Below, piece after piece: positions 23,440 through 36,900 of a stretch of 64,000 nucleotides of DNA. Both the position numbers and the translations under genes were made by a program. The notes beneath the pieces were generated by a model, which saw only the letters and a program-made list of their open reading frames with translations, did no database searches and had not been told where the DNA came from. Within the stretch, counting starts at the first letter, position 1. The number at the start of each line of letters is the position of its first letter. The DNA is from Cristatella mucedo (Eukaryota; Bryozoa; Phylactolaemata; Cristatellidae), in the NCBI GenBank assembly GCA_009760855.2, contig WPIO01000097.1:1394001-1458000 (forward strand), written 5' to 3'.

Positions 23440-24560
23440 CACGCTCGTGTCTCCGTGAGACTTCACTAGACCTGCCGCTGCTGGAGTCACAGCAATACAA
23501 AACGGGAATCGCTGGCACAGCACTATAATAGTTCAGGTCCTATCTCGGTGGGAGACTCAAGAGTGTTGATGTGAACCGACAAAGGTCATCCGAGGAATCG
23601 CTTAAGTATGGGGATCCTCAGGGCTCCGTGCTTGGTCCGGTTCTTTTCACGGTTTATCCTCTCCCTTTGCCGACGTGATTGCCAAGCACAATCTAGGCTA
23701 TCACTTCAATGCGGTTGACACTCAGGTATACCTTTGCTTTGATCCCTCCCCGCCCTCGAGCACGTCGAATTCTCTCAACTCCCTTGCTGCATGTATTGAT
23801 TACATCCGCACATGGATGGCAGCAAACTTTCCTAAATTGAATGATGATAAAAAAACTTACTAGTAATAGGCAAACCAAGCGGGAATCAGACATTGGAAAG
23901 GCTGACGCTCAAAGTCGGCTCTGCTAGCCTATCTCCTGTTGAATCTGCACGAAATCTAGGGTCCAAGGTGACCTTTCCTTATACAACCACATCTTCCTTA
24001 CAGTAAAACCTTCCTACTTTCTGCTACATAGCATTGCTAAAATTCAGGCTTGTTTAGACAGGGATACTAGACCGAAATTGGTTAATGCATATGTGACATC
24101 CCGTCTTGACTTCTGTAACTCACTGCTTGCTGGCCTGCCGGTCTGCAATCGGCCGCTTGCAGTTGCTGCAAAACTCTGCAGCTAGGCTTGTCCGTCGTGA
24201 GCGTCGCAGTCGCCATATCACACTACTTCTCGTAGACCTGCACTGGCTCCCTGTCAAGCAACACGTCAAATTCAAGGTTTGTCGCTCACTTTTAGGTTCC
24301 TTCATTCTTTGGCTCCAGCCTACCTGTTAGATCTACTCCATCATAAGGCTAAGCAACGAACGACCCGTTTATCGTTTACCAATCGTTTAGCTACATCTCA
24401 TACCAGCTACAAATCGTTATGCCTGCTAACATTGTGTATACTGCCACTAAACACATTTGCATGCTGACCTTATGCACGTCACCCTAACCGTGCTATGCTT
24501 GTTTTTTATTGAGCATGATAACACTAACCATTTGACCATGCTTCCTTTGCAGTACATGTA
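23440..24560 (+). mobile_element. LINE family A with partial reverse transcriptase, broken
   Basis: It has YGDPQGSVLGPVLFTV then a frameshift, a decayed YADD (NAVDTQVYLCFDPS) near 23705, the AARLVRRERRS thumb region near 24180, HWLPVKQHVKF and a decayed 3' end. Orientation plus. Confidence 0.82.
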
Positions 24561-25906
24561 AAGTGATTATAAATAGTTTAAGCTCTCCAAGGGCGCAATG
24601 CAAATATATTCTTTTTAATAATAACGCTGCCTTTAAAGTCTGGATTCCCAACCATCTTAATTACGACTCGGAATTTTGCCGCATTCCCCTCAAAAAAGCA
24701 TGCTTGTTGCTGCAACAAAAGACTACGTAGGCTAGTATTTGTTTCGTCATGGAGTGGACCAGACGCAGGAAAAAGAAAACACAAGCGGATTTCAACGTTC
24801 CGAAGACAATCGTATGTAGCTCTTAACCCGCGGCTTGCGTGGCGGCAAAAGAGGATGACAATCGAGACAGTCAGGAAGCCCGATGGCTGGCAGGCAATGA
24901 AGGGCGAAATGAACAATGCTGAGTGACGTGGAAAGACAGTAAAAAAATTAAGAATATTCAATTCCAGCTGTATACTGAGCAGAATATGAATCTGCAGGCT
25001 TCGGAAAAAATGTTAAACGGAAGTGGAAGTTCTTTAAACCGATATTTTTGCACACGCAAGAAATCAAATATGCAGTAACCGTGGCAGGAAATGAGGGTTG
25101 GGGAAGTAAGTTGAAAAACTTGCCTGCTCTGCAAAGACCCCGCCAGCTCCGAGTTCAATAGAAGCTGAGGAATTGCTCATTAAAACGTGTGCATTACCTT
25201 CCCCTAGCCAGATTCGTCGAGCAGAGCTAGAATGGATGCCATTACACCGAAAGCGATAAGAGCACGATCCGCTCTAAAACCCTCTCTCGCTCCTTCGTGT
25301 TGCCTTTGTACAGGCGCTACCTTAAAATGAAAGTGCATTGCTTGGCGGTATCAATTTGGCTGCCGGAAGTTGATCGGCGCCGGCTGGTGAAGTTGGCGAA
25401 GTGGGAAAACGAGGGACTTTCATCCTGTCCTCCGACTCACGGAAATATGCCCACGTCCACGCCCGTATGCTAGCGGCGTGTTGGCTATAGCGCCGCGGAC
25501 TCGCTCCTTTAGACGCATTACGGGTAGTCTGGCTGTCGGTCCACGGTCCACGCGAGCGGTGGCTGCCTCCAGGGAGCAGACAGCTAGGCGTAGAAAGCGG
25601 TTGTACAGGCTCGTCCGGAAGAGTGCCTCGAACGCTCAGCTTTGACGTGCTCCTCCAAAGGGAGGACACCCACTGCTGGCCTCTCGCTTCCGGCAGAAGA
25701 TTCGGAGTCTGCTTCCGGATGAGGCTACCATCTATTTTTCTTTAGAGAGGCTACCGTTTACCTTGTGGGTCTTAATGTGGAATGTGGAGCGATGCCTGTC
25801 GGGCAGCTCAATTTTGTAGCTTTAGGTTCTGCCTCGAAAGGGTGCAGCCAGGTAGGAATATTTTTGCAAGCGTTCCATCGGCGCTTCAGTTCTGAGTCGG
25901 TCGCGT
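24561..25906. other. No supported gene
   Basis: Minus frames of 127 codons (24578-24961) and 115 codons (25322-25669, Ser/Pro-rich) are open; no recognised domain. Confidence 0.4.
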
Positions 25907-26998
<1,092 letters not shown>

Positions 26999-27257
26999 GT
27001 ACTGTTGAAGCAGCTGGTAGGGTTTCATGGTAGGAGTATAGACTGTATGTCCTGTGATTCCACGGCTACGGACTTATAGGCCCGTATGTATTGATATAGC
27101 TGGTGCTGTGCCCATATAGCCACTCTGTGGATGTCGAATAGACAGCTCCGCCTTAGAGACTTAGCGGTCTCGCTATATTAGGTTACGGGCGCTCCCGATT
27201 GCAGCCGAGCTCGGCTACCGTCTGAACGTCTGCTTGTATCGATGTAATGTATCTCCG

Positions 27258-27760
27258 TTTGTAACTCCACAAAGTCATAAAGACCATGTGGGTGTTACGC
27301 AGGGGAGTTTTGTATAGCACTCACAGCCTAAGCGGCTTTCGGTACGCATTCGGTACCCGACAGACTTCGTCTCACGCAGCAAAGAGAAAGTGGGAAGCAT
27401 AGCAGAGTCAGGAGAGCAGTTGAGGTAGTGAGTAGCATAGAAGTAGCAGCTCAGGACCGCTGAACAGGATGTGCCAAAGTCGGCAGTAGGAGAGTAGTTG
27501 TCGTTGCGTAAGAATTGTGGAAGCGAGTTCCACAGTCTAGGACCTGCAGAGCTAAAGCTTCTGTCGCCAACTGTCTTTAAGCGGAGGAATGGAACAGCTA
27601 ATTTATTGTCCACACAGGACCTGAGGGCGCGAGCAGGCTGAAATTGATGCAGCAGTTCAGCTAGGTACGAAGGAGCCAAGCCATGGCGGGCCTTGTGGGT
27701 CAGCGTTAGAACTTTGCTCTGCAGAAACTACGACTCACTAGCTGCTACTAGAGGAGCTAG
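27258..27760 (-). mobile_element. LINE family B (CR1-like) 3' end
   Basis: The minus frame has MAPSYLAELLHQFQPARALR, FLRLKTVGDRSFSSAGPRLW and NSLPQFLRN, the C-terminal signature of CR1-type ORF2. It differs from family A. The 3' UTR (27258-27400) matches 3035-3175 in reverse. Confidence 0.8.
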
Positions 27761-28744
27761 CGTCACCAGTATCAGTCTGCAACGAAGTAGCAAAGTTACA
27801 TGTACCGTGTTTTCGGCGTAGGGCTGAAGTTCGGAAGCCGCTACTACAGATTTCGCGGTGGTAGTAGTCTGCGTGGGTACCGGCTTTGCCTGAGCGTCGC
27901 ACTTGCGTGGAGGCTCTCGACCGCAGCCTTAGGCCGAGGGTCCAGACTCTCGACTGTAGACTTGTGACACCTGGATCATAGCGGCACCGAGGTCGCTGCG
28001 GCACCGAAGTCACTGCGATGCAGGGGTCACTGCGACGCTGGATCATCCAGATGGTTTGGTGACGTCTGCCGCTGTGTCGATGACCCGGTTGATGCTTTTA
28101 TTTTCTTTTAGAGAGGAAGAGGATGGGGATGGAGCAAACTACCGACGACGGACACGAACGGTAAAGAAGCAATCATGCAATAGGCTGCCCGTGTGCTAAT
28201 TGCATGGCTTCGAGCGCCAAAGCACTCTAGACTGCCAATTGGTTGATTGGAGGCACTCGACGTGAGCGATTCGGAGCGTTGTTGACGCAGGCGATTTCTC
28301 AGGTTACCTCGATATAGTTTCAAACTTGCGTAGCAAGGCCTCCTGAATAAACGAGCTACGTAGTGTGGTAAAAATGTGTCTTCTTCAAAAAGCAAGTCGA
28401 GATTCTTTTAACAGACTCAGAGAAAGAAAGCTTAGTATTTTATATTAATTAATTACATTTTTTGTAATTTGTAATTTTATAATTATAATTTTTATATTTT
28501 ATATGAAAACTTCAAAGGGGTTACTATTTTTATCTTTTCATCTATACATATGCTCCTAAAACTTTGACGCCGACGGTTCAATTAACGTCCGGCCCTCTGG
28601 ATCTAACAGATTAGGTCAATTATCTGGGCTATTTAGGCAATAGGAGTACACTTCGGGGCATTGGAAAGATTCAAATTCTGGCGCTCGAATACGCACTAGC
28701 TGTCATATCTTTATATCTCATCAAGCCTGCTCAGTTCATACAAG
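27761..28744. other. No supported feature
   Basis: An AT-rich patch lies at 28430-28510; otherwise unremarkable. Confidence 0.45.
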
Positions 28745-29593
28745 TATATCCATGAGTGTCATATTCCAAAGCGACCTCTCGTTAGACGACCATATCAGCT
28801 CCACAGTCAAATCTGCCTATTTTCAGCTTCATAACATTGCTAAAATTCGGGCTTGTTTAGATAAGGATACAAGTTGGTCCAAGTTGGTCCACGTTGTTCC
28901 ATGCATTCGTGACATCCCGTCTCGACTTCTGAAACTCGCTGCTCGCTGGCCTAACAGCATGTGCGATCAGGCGATTGCAGCTGGTGAAAAACTCCCCAGC
29001 TAGGCTTGTCTGTCGTAAGCATCGCAGTTGCAGCATCACACCACTTCTCGCCAACCTGCACTGGCTACCAGTCAAACAACGGATTGACTTCAAGGTTTTG
29101 TCGCTCACTTTTAGGTCACTTCATTCTTTCGCTCCAGCCTATCTCTCAGATCTACTCCCCCATCAGGCCAAGCATCGTACCACCCGCTTTTCGGAATCCA
29201 ACAGTCTACAAATACCCCGTACAAACCTCAAATCTTTTGGAGACCGTGCATTTAGTTCGTATGCTCCCAAAGCCTGGAACTCCCTCCCGACCTGCGTCAG
29301 AACATCTCCTGACCTGACCACATTTAGAAAGAACTTAGAAACACACCTATTTAGGACAGCATTTAGTGGGTCCCTGTGATTCGTCCATGATGTGCTTATG
29401 CGTGCTGACACTGTGCAGGCCGCCACTAACCACATTTGCATGCTGACCCTGTGCATGTCACCCCTAACCATGTTATTCATTTTGTTTGTTTATCAAGCAT
29501 GATTTTACTCACCATTCAATTGCATTTCCATTTGCAGCAAATGTAAAGCGCCTAGAGAGAGATTGAGATCTCTGAGGGCGCTTTAGCAAGTGC

Positions 29594-29628
<35 letters not shown>
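28745..29628 (+). mobile_element. LINE family A 3' half, well preserved
   Basis: The frame at 28975-29379 contains ARLVCRKHRSCSI, LHWLPVKQRIDFKVL, SLHSFAPAYLSDLLPHQAK, APKAWNSLPTCVRTSPDL and FRKNLETHLFRTAFSGSL. These are the C-terminal signatures of CR1/L2-clade ORF2. A long 3' UTR ends in (TTA)n at 29594-29628. Among the youngest copies here. Confidence 0.9.
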
Positions 29629-30734
29629 GAGAAGGACTCTGACTTTATGATTGGTTGCCCGAGCTACTACATTATCGTTGGGGGAATGTTTGGGTTTTGC
29701 CATCTGTGATTCAACTCGATGTGATTACGAACGCCCAGCAATTGATCCGGTCGTTTGGGGTCCATTTCGTCGCCGAAATTTCTCTCTTACTGAATTATAA
29801 TGCCCAGGTCTTCCCGCCAGAGATTAGCTTTCTCGTTTGAATAAGAAATTACTTAAGTTCTACTTAAACTGAAACTTCCTGATGGCATACGCTTCTGAGA
29901 CGGCTCAAATAAGAAAATTTCATGCTTATATGCCACTTCTGCATCGTGCTTTCGTTGTATCGACCTTGCTCAACGTTACTATGAGAGCACAAAATGGTGC
30001 ACTTGATCCGTCTATATAGTATGAGACAGCGGATAAGAATAGTAAATTTTTTAGCGCCCTCGGAACTAAATATCTTCATAGGCTCTTTACTTTACAGATG
30101 CTGCAATGAAGCATAACGTATGGTTCATTTTCAATAGCTGATTGATTAACTTCAAGGAAAAAGTCGTAAATTTACGCTGAAAGATTTACCGGCGGCCCTA
30201 ACTTGTTCATAGCCACATTATTTTAAACACAGGATCAATTAAGCAAAAGCACTATTACCAGTCAGCTCAAAAGCAAATCTGAAAATGTTGCATCATTACA
30301 AAATCTAATACATACAGACGAATAGAATACTGACATATAAAGAAGTAGTTTGTATAGCAAACATTAAAGTTTCTCAATAGCTGAAATAAGCCAAAGTAAA
30401 TGACTGCAAAATCTTTCAAGCACCTCACCGAGCCTTTATTTCAATTACACATTAGCAACCAGAATACATATATAACTTGGTCGTCGTAGCAAGATGGAGT
30501 GGATGAGATTTCTAACATAGCGTGGCGGGGTGTCTAATCGTACATTGGAGACACTGAACACGTTCTAGCTCTTACTTGTTTGTCTTTTCCTCTCTTTTTT
30601 TTGGTTTTCGCATTGGGCTGTAGGCCATTTTATTCCGTGGAGTGTGCTGAGAATAGAGGCACAAAGCTGCTGCTATCATGTATTTAGAAGAGACTTCAGC
30701 TGTGACGGTGCTTGCTCATTCTTCGTGTTTCTTT
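29629..30734. other. No supported feature
   Basis: AT-rich unique sequence upstream of the candidate exon at 30849. Confidence 0.45.
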
Positions 30735-30823
30735 TACTACACCAGCAAATGTAAAGTGCCTAGAAAGATATTGAGGTCTCCTAGGGGGGCTAAGTTAAAC
30801 TCATTATCATTATTATTATTATT
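30735..30823 (+). mobile_element. LINE family A 3' tail fragment
   Basis: Only the last 90 bases: gcaaatgtaaagtgcctaga, the stem-like agatattgaggtctcc and (TTA)n. It ends about 25 nt before the 30849 acceptor. Confidence 0.75.
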
Positions 30824-30848
30824 GCATTGTAAACGCTTGCATTTGCAG

Positions 30849-30991
30849 GCTTCTACGGCGAAGGAGAAATCGGCTTGGCAGGCCGCAGATTTCAGGAGAG
30901 TCCCGCCAAATGTCTCACCAAGGCGGAAGCACTTCCACGATGCACACCGAGCCTTGCGGCTTTGTTAGTCGAAATGAACCGTCATAATACG
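30849..30991 (+). CDS. Candidate exon, Cys-containing then helical
   Basis: Acceptor cttgcatttgcag, donor ACG|gtacgg (a second donor, gtatgt, lies 6 nt on). In the frame needing one incoming base it encodes 47 codons beginning FYGEGEIGLAGRRFQ and ending LLVEMNRHNT, in phase 0. Two other frames are also open for much of the exon, so the frame rests on joining to 31739. A LINE (TTA)n tail ends only about 25 nt upstream. Confidence 0.35.
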
Positions 30992-33900
30992 GTACGGTAT
31001 GTCTGGAGCGGTTACTCATTTCTTTAGAGGCTGTTCCCGCGTTTTGGCTCGGGGAGGACGCTATTTTTATACATTTTTTTTCTACAAGGTCTTGCTGTAA
31101 TGAGCGCAGCTTGGATCGAGCGTGCGTGCGCGGCCGTGCAAAGTATTTTCATCTTCGTTCAACTCTCTTGCTGCGCACTGCTGTGGTTCTGCTGTGGTTC
31201 TGCGAATCCTGCAGCTCTGCGTTTGTCCATTGGATGCGGGCAGACAAGCTACGCTAAGCTTGCTCCACCGGCTGCTCGCTGTGAGCGTCAGCATTTTAGC
31301 ACTAAATTTCTGACGTGTCGCCACAATAATGGCTTTTGAAAGCAACGCACAATATTCTGCATTGTAAGCCCAGTGGGCTTACAATGCAGGGGCCAATTTA
31401 ATTTGCCTTCTGCTTCTTTTTCTCACGATACAAAGTCTCTGGTCTATGCTTACGAACTGCGGCACTTTATTGGTGCGGACGTGTGAAAGTACTGCGAACT
31501 TACTGTTGGTGGTAGCTCTGTAGCTCTCGTTCGCGCATGCAAGTGCCTTTACAGCATCTCCATGTTTTTTGGCTATTCACGTGCACGTTATTTGTGAATG
31601 GTTCTTATTTGTAAGCGTGTTTTATTAAATGCCTAGCCTGCGCTCTGTGTGCTTGCACGTAATTACGCTGCGTGTGCATGAGCACAACTTGAGCGGGCTG
31701 CTTTTCTCTAATCTACTTGAACAATGTTTAATGAACAGGTAATTCAAATGCTTAGGAAAGCGACATTTGAGATTAAGGCAGATAATTATCAACTTCGGAT
31801 GGCACTGAGAGATGCAACCGGTAACTAGGAATTGATGTTTTTCGCTACCTGTCGCTGTAAATAGCTACTCACATGCATAGATATTCTATTGACCGCAGCG
31901 AATTTCAGGTAAAATGATGAGCCGCCAAATGGCAGTCACCCAAGGGTTGTACATGGTGAATCTAAGGAGGCTGTGCATACGACATGACATCTCCAGAGGT
32001 GAAAATATTACTTGGTACGGCGGCAACTGCCTCATTTTCACAGTGCACTTGCAAAAATTCGCAGCGTAACAATTGTCAATTGTCTGTCTAACAGTAGCTT
32101 GTTTTGAAGTCTGTGACAGACGGCTTAGGAGGAGGCGGAGTCGAGAAGTCAGAGGCAAGCAGTAGAATTTATGGTGCGGAGGAGCAGTCTTTCCGCAAAC
32201 GCTCGCCGCTGTTTGTATCTGAACTACAGATGAAGAGACGAGCGATTGCTGCGCTAGCAATGCTCAAGTTGCTTGAAATAGGCGACTTTATAGTTAAGAT
32301 CATTTAGATGTTGTGGATGCTATTGCAGCCAAGAAAAAATGTGCTCGACTAGCATTCCAATGGCCGGATATATCTTAGCTATCTTAGTTAATTTATTGTA
32401 AAAATAATATCACCCGGCATGTCACAGTATTTTTAGCAGGTTTTATGGGGAAGGCCGTCCCGTCATCGGTGCACGCTGCGATCAGCATCTTGATCGGATG
32501 GTATTTAGTGCACGTCCAATATCCCCAGGGAGCGTTGTCGGGGAAGAAGCAGTATAGTTCTGGCTTTTGTCAAAATTGGGATCGTAGTGCCTAGGAACAT
32601 TGCAGCTGAGGTCTTTGTGCAGCTGTCTAAACTGATTAGATGACTCAGTCACCTTTGCCGGTGAGCGAGCGACGTTCCGGATATCCCATGATATGGAACG
32701 CTCTGTAGTCACGATGCTCCATGTTCTGAAATTACAGAACAGGCAATTAGCTAGTCAATAAATACAAATCCCTCAGCACTCCGTTAATAGCTAGCCCGTA
32801 GAATATGAATGTCACTTCGTGCGATGCGGCGATTGGGAGAGTATTAGTGCTGTTGGTCGTAGTAAAAACGCCGTCAACGGTGTGAGATTGTCACTAAGTT
32901 TTTCATACAGCTTGCCGACATCTCGTCGGGCTCTGGCTAGTGCACTGCACACGTTCTGGGGCCTTGGCGCCTGGCATAAGATGCTGACATCCGCTGTCAG
33001 GTGGGCTCAATATCGAGAAGGCTTATAAAGCTTTAGCTTGACAGCAACGGCAGAATGTCATCGGTGTATGCAAGTGCGATGCCTATCGTATAACTTACGA
33101 AACAAGCAAGAACTCGATCGTAGATAAAGGTCCGAGGTACATATAATTCATTTGTATAGCGCCCCAAGAGAACTTAATCTCTATTCAGACGCTTCAAATA
33201 TGCCTAGGGGCTCGAGCCCAGGACCTCAGCCAAACTTTGGTCGGGGCGAGCATCTTAACCGCTGGACCAAGCCAGGTCGGCACGATTAGTGATGGTGCAG
33301 CAAATCTTTTCCCCTAGCCATACCCAATCGTGCCGGTTAGAGACATTCGTCATAGAAACTGCTGTGTCTGCATTCCATAAAGCTGCTTCAAACCACAAGG
33401 GTTGGCCAGTCAGATGAACATGACTTGGCAACCAGTTCCAGGTATTTGTTTTGTGAAAATGGAACAGTGTTATGAAATGATGAACATATTTAGACGTTGA
33501 ATAAGGCCACTGATATCCCAATCGTATATTGCGACGACGGGAGTACATAAACCAGCATTCACGGCTGACCAGTGAGATAAACAAAATTGTTGACCGTCTT
33601 TTGTCGGGTATTCGAAAATCAGCGAGCCGAATTTGCACACGTTTTGCTAAAATTAGCCCCAAAACTAACCTCCGAGAAGCTATCTCTACTCAGGCAGAAC
33701 CAAAGAAAGAAAGTAGGGCATACACTCCACGACGAGAGCTGAACAACGTTTCACAAGGAGCGAAGATTGTCTCTGTATGGAAAAAGTCATCAAATCGCCT
33801 CTACAAACGCTTTACACAGCAAAACCGCGACAAGAAAAGATGGATGTACTTGTAGTTCTGAAAAGTGTACATACCAATGCGATTGAATTGTAATGATAAT

Positions 33901-36900
33901 GATGAGACACTTGCACAGTACCCTCAAAGAACTCAATCCATCTCTAGGCACGTAAGATAGTCCGTAAGATAGGCAAGCCGATATGGTTGATAATAACACG
34001 TACAGCGTCAGCTCGTGCGAGCACACACAAGACGATTAACATGGATCCACATAATGCTGTGCGGAGCTGTGTGATTTTAGCTTTATGGCAATTGGAATTT
34101 CATTACAGAAATGACTAGCTACTGAGTTTTGCACAACTGTTAGTGCCCGATTGCACTGGCTGGTTGATCAGCAAGCAGTGAGTTACAGAAGTCGAGACGG
34201 GACGTCACAAGTACATGGACCAATTAAGGTGTGGTATCCTTGTCTAAACAAGCCCGAATTAGAGCAATGTTACGTTGCTGAAAGTAGGCAGACTTGACTG
34301 TCGAGCTGATGTGGTCATCTAATGAAAGGTCACTTTGGAATAGGACACCTAAATTTCGTGCACATTCAACGGGAAATATGCTGGCAGAGTCGATCAGAGT
34401 ATTTCGCCAGTCACGTACCGGAAGTAGGGTATGAAGAAGTCACCCCGAGCCACAAGCACGGTCGAAGTGCAAGGACGGAAAAAACGTTACATATAAATGT
34501 GAATGCGGGACAGCGACCGCCACCTCTGACGGATATTGTCATACGTACAACTGTTTAAGGACGTGGCCGACATATATTGCACTAATCAGATGGTCTAAAG
34601 GCGTTAGCACGACTGAACTGAAGACTGAAAACAGACCCACCCATATGCTCTTACTCAAGCGGTGCGCCCCAGGAAAGGGTTCGCATTATTGACGGTAAAC
34701 AAATTGCACCGGGAATTCCGCTGGTGACGAACTGCATAGAATTTACCGGTGAAATGTTTTCTACAAAATGTCAATCGAGCAGAGGATTTTCGTGAATTTT
34801 TCACGAAACTTAATGCTGCAAGACAGGGGTGGCTTCTAAAGCGCTACGTCCCACTCATTTAGGTCACTTTTTCGTAATGCAATGAATTAAGGACTTTTCC
34901 AATTAAAAATGCGCGAAGGCTGCCTGTCGTGGGACTGAGTGCCGAAGATGTTTAGCCTCGAGTGAGGAACGATCCAACAACCTGTGGATTACCGGTCCAA
35001 TACTTTACCTATTTTACTATCAGGACGATCCTTCCTAACTCACCCAGTACACAGCTAGAAGGGTTGTCCTCAAACTTACGCTGGTATGGCCCAGTTATTT
35101 AGGTGCTCGCCCCTACTGAGGTCTGGCCGAGGTCGAGGGCTTGAGCCCCGTGGCACATGTGAAGCTCCTGAATAGAGATGAAGTTCTCGATGGCGCTGTA
35201 TATATGAAAAATACACTGCAGCGCTCTAGCCTAATCCAGTTGCATTGCCTGAATGCATTGCAAAGTTTAATCGCACCGGAGTGTCGACCTTCAGCCACTG
35301 CCGCTGCTGTGGTCGGCGACCGGAGACCAGTCAGTACGAGAGTCATGAATGCACTTAGCTAGGAGTGAATGCAATACAGAATCTCATTCACCATTTTTCT
35401 GTCAGTTAAACTATCCGTCGCTGATAGTGAGCGTTGATGCTAAATTTTCCCATTAAACAATTCACCAAGCAATTTCCAGCAGCAGTCATGTGAGCAGACA
35501 TAAAAACGTGGGTGCGTTTGATTGAACTATCAGATAGAGGCAGTGCTACAAAAGCCTTTATTCTAACTTCTCGAAGCAGGAACGTTAGCGTGGGTGCAAG
35601 ATGGAAAACAAAAGCTTCCATGTCATACGCTTTAAAGCCGAATTTCGTTATCAGGTTGCAATAAGTATTTCGGAACATCTATTTAGGACAGCATTTAGTG
35701 GGTCCCTGTGATTCGTCCATGATGTGCTTATGCGTGCTGACACTGTGCATGCTGCCACTAACCACATTTGCATGCTGACCCTGTGCATGTCACCCCTAAC
35801 CATGTTATTCATTTTGTTTGTTTATCAAGCATAATTTTACTCATCATTCAATTGCATTTCCATTTGCAGCAAATGTAAAGCGCCTAGAAAGAGATTAAGT
35901 TCTCTGAGGGCACTTTATCAAGTACATTATTATTATTATTATTATTAATTGCATCCCGAAAAATCTCGTTCCAGTTCAGAAAGGCAGCTTTGTAAGATGA
36001 ATTCACTTTCGAGGAACCGATGCTGAACAGCAAGCGTCAGTCTCTCAAGCTGCGAGTCTCGCTTTGGTCTCGGCATTCACGCTCTTTCTGGCACACATAA
36101 GCTATGATAATAATAATAATAATAAAACACTTGATAAAGCGTCCTCAGAGAGCTCAATATATTTCTAGGTGCTTTACATTTGCTGCAAATGGAAACGCGA
36201 TTGGATGGTGAGTGATATATTGCTTGATAAACAACATGAAAAACATGGTTAGGGGTGACATGCACAGGGTCAGCATGCAAGTGTGGTTAGTGGCAGCATG
36301 TACAGTGTCAGCATGCATAAGCACATCAAGGACTAATCACAGGGACCTACTAAATGCTGTCATAAATAGGCGAGTTTTTAATTTCTTTTTAAATGTGGTC
36401 AAGTCAGGGGATGTCTTGACGCAAGTCGGGAGGGAGTTCCAGGCTTTGGGAGCATACGAACTACAGGCACGGTCTCCAAAGGATTTGAGGTTTTACGAGG
36501 GATAGGTAAATAGCTATATTCCGAAAAGCGAGTTGTACCATGCTTGACCTGGTGGGGGGAGTAGATCTGAGAGATAGGCTGGAGCCAAAGAATGAAGGGA
36601 CAAAAAAGTGAGTGACAAAACCTTATAGTAGATCCGTTGCTTGACTGGTATGGTAGCCAGTGCAGGTCAGCGAGAAGTGGTGTGATGTGGCAATGTGACG
36701 CTCACGACAAACAAGCCTAGCTGCAGAGCTTTGCACCAGCTGTAAGCGCCTGATTGCACATGCCGGTAGGCCAGCAAGCAGATATATTATATAGCAAGCT
36801 ATATAACAGTTGCAATGCACATCCTAGGAATTAGTGGTGCCTCTGGCTTGGTTCTTATCATTCTTCACTTATAACGTACGGCTCGAAATGAACCCATTAT

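Noticed and set aside
30851-30991. C-type lectin-like reading of the exon at 30849
   Set aside because: Cysteine and tryptophan spacing do not fit the domain; only a vague resemblance.
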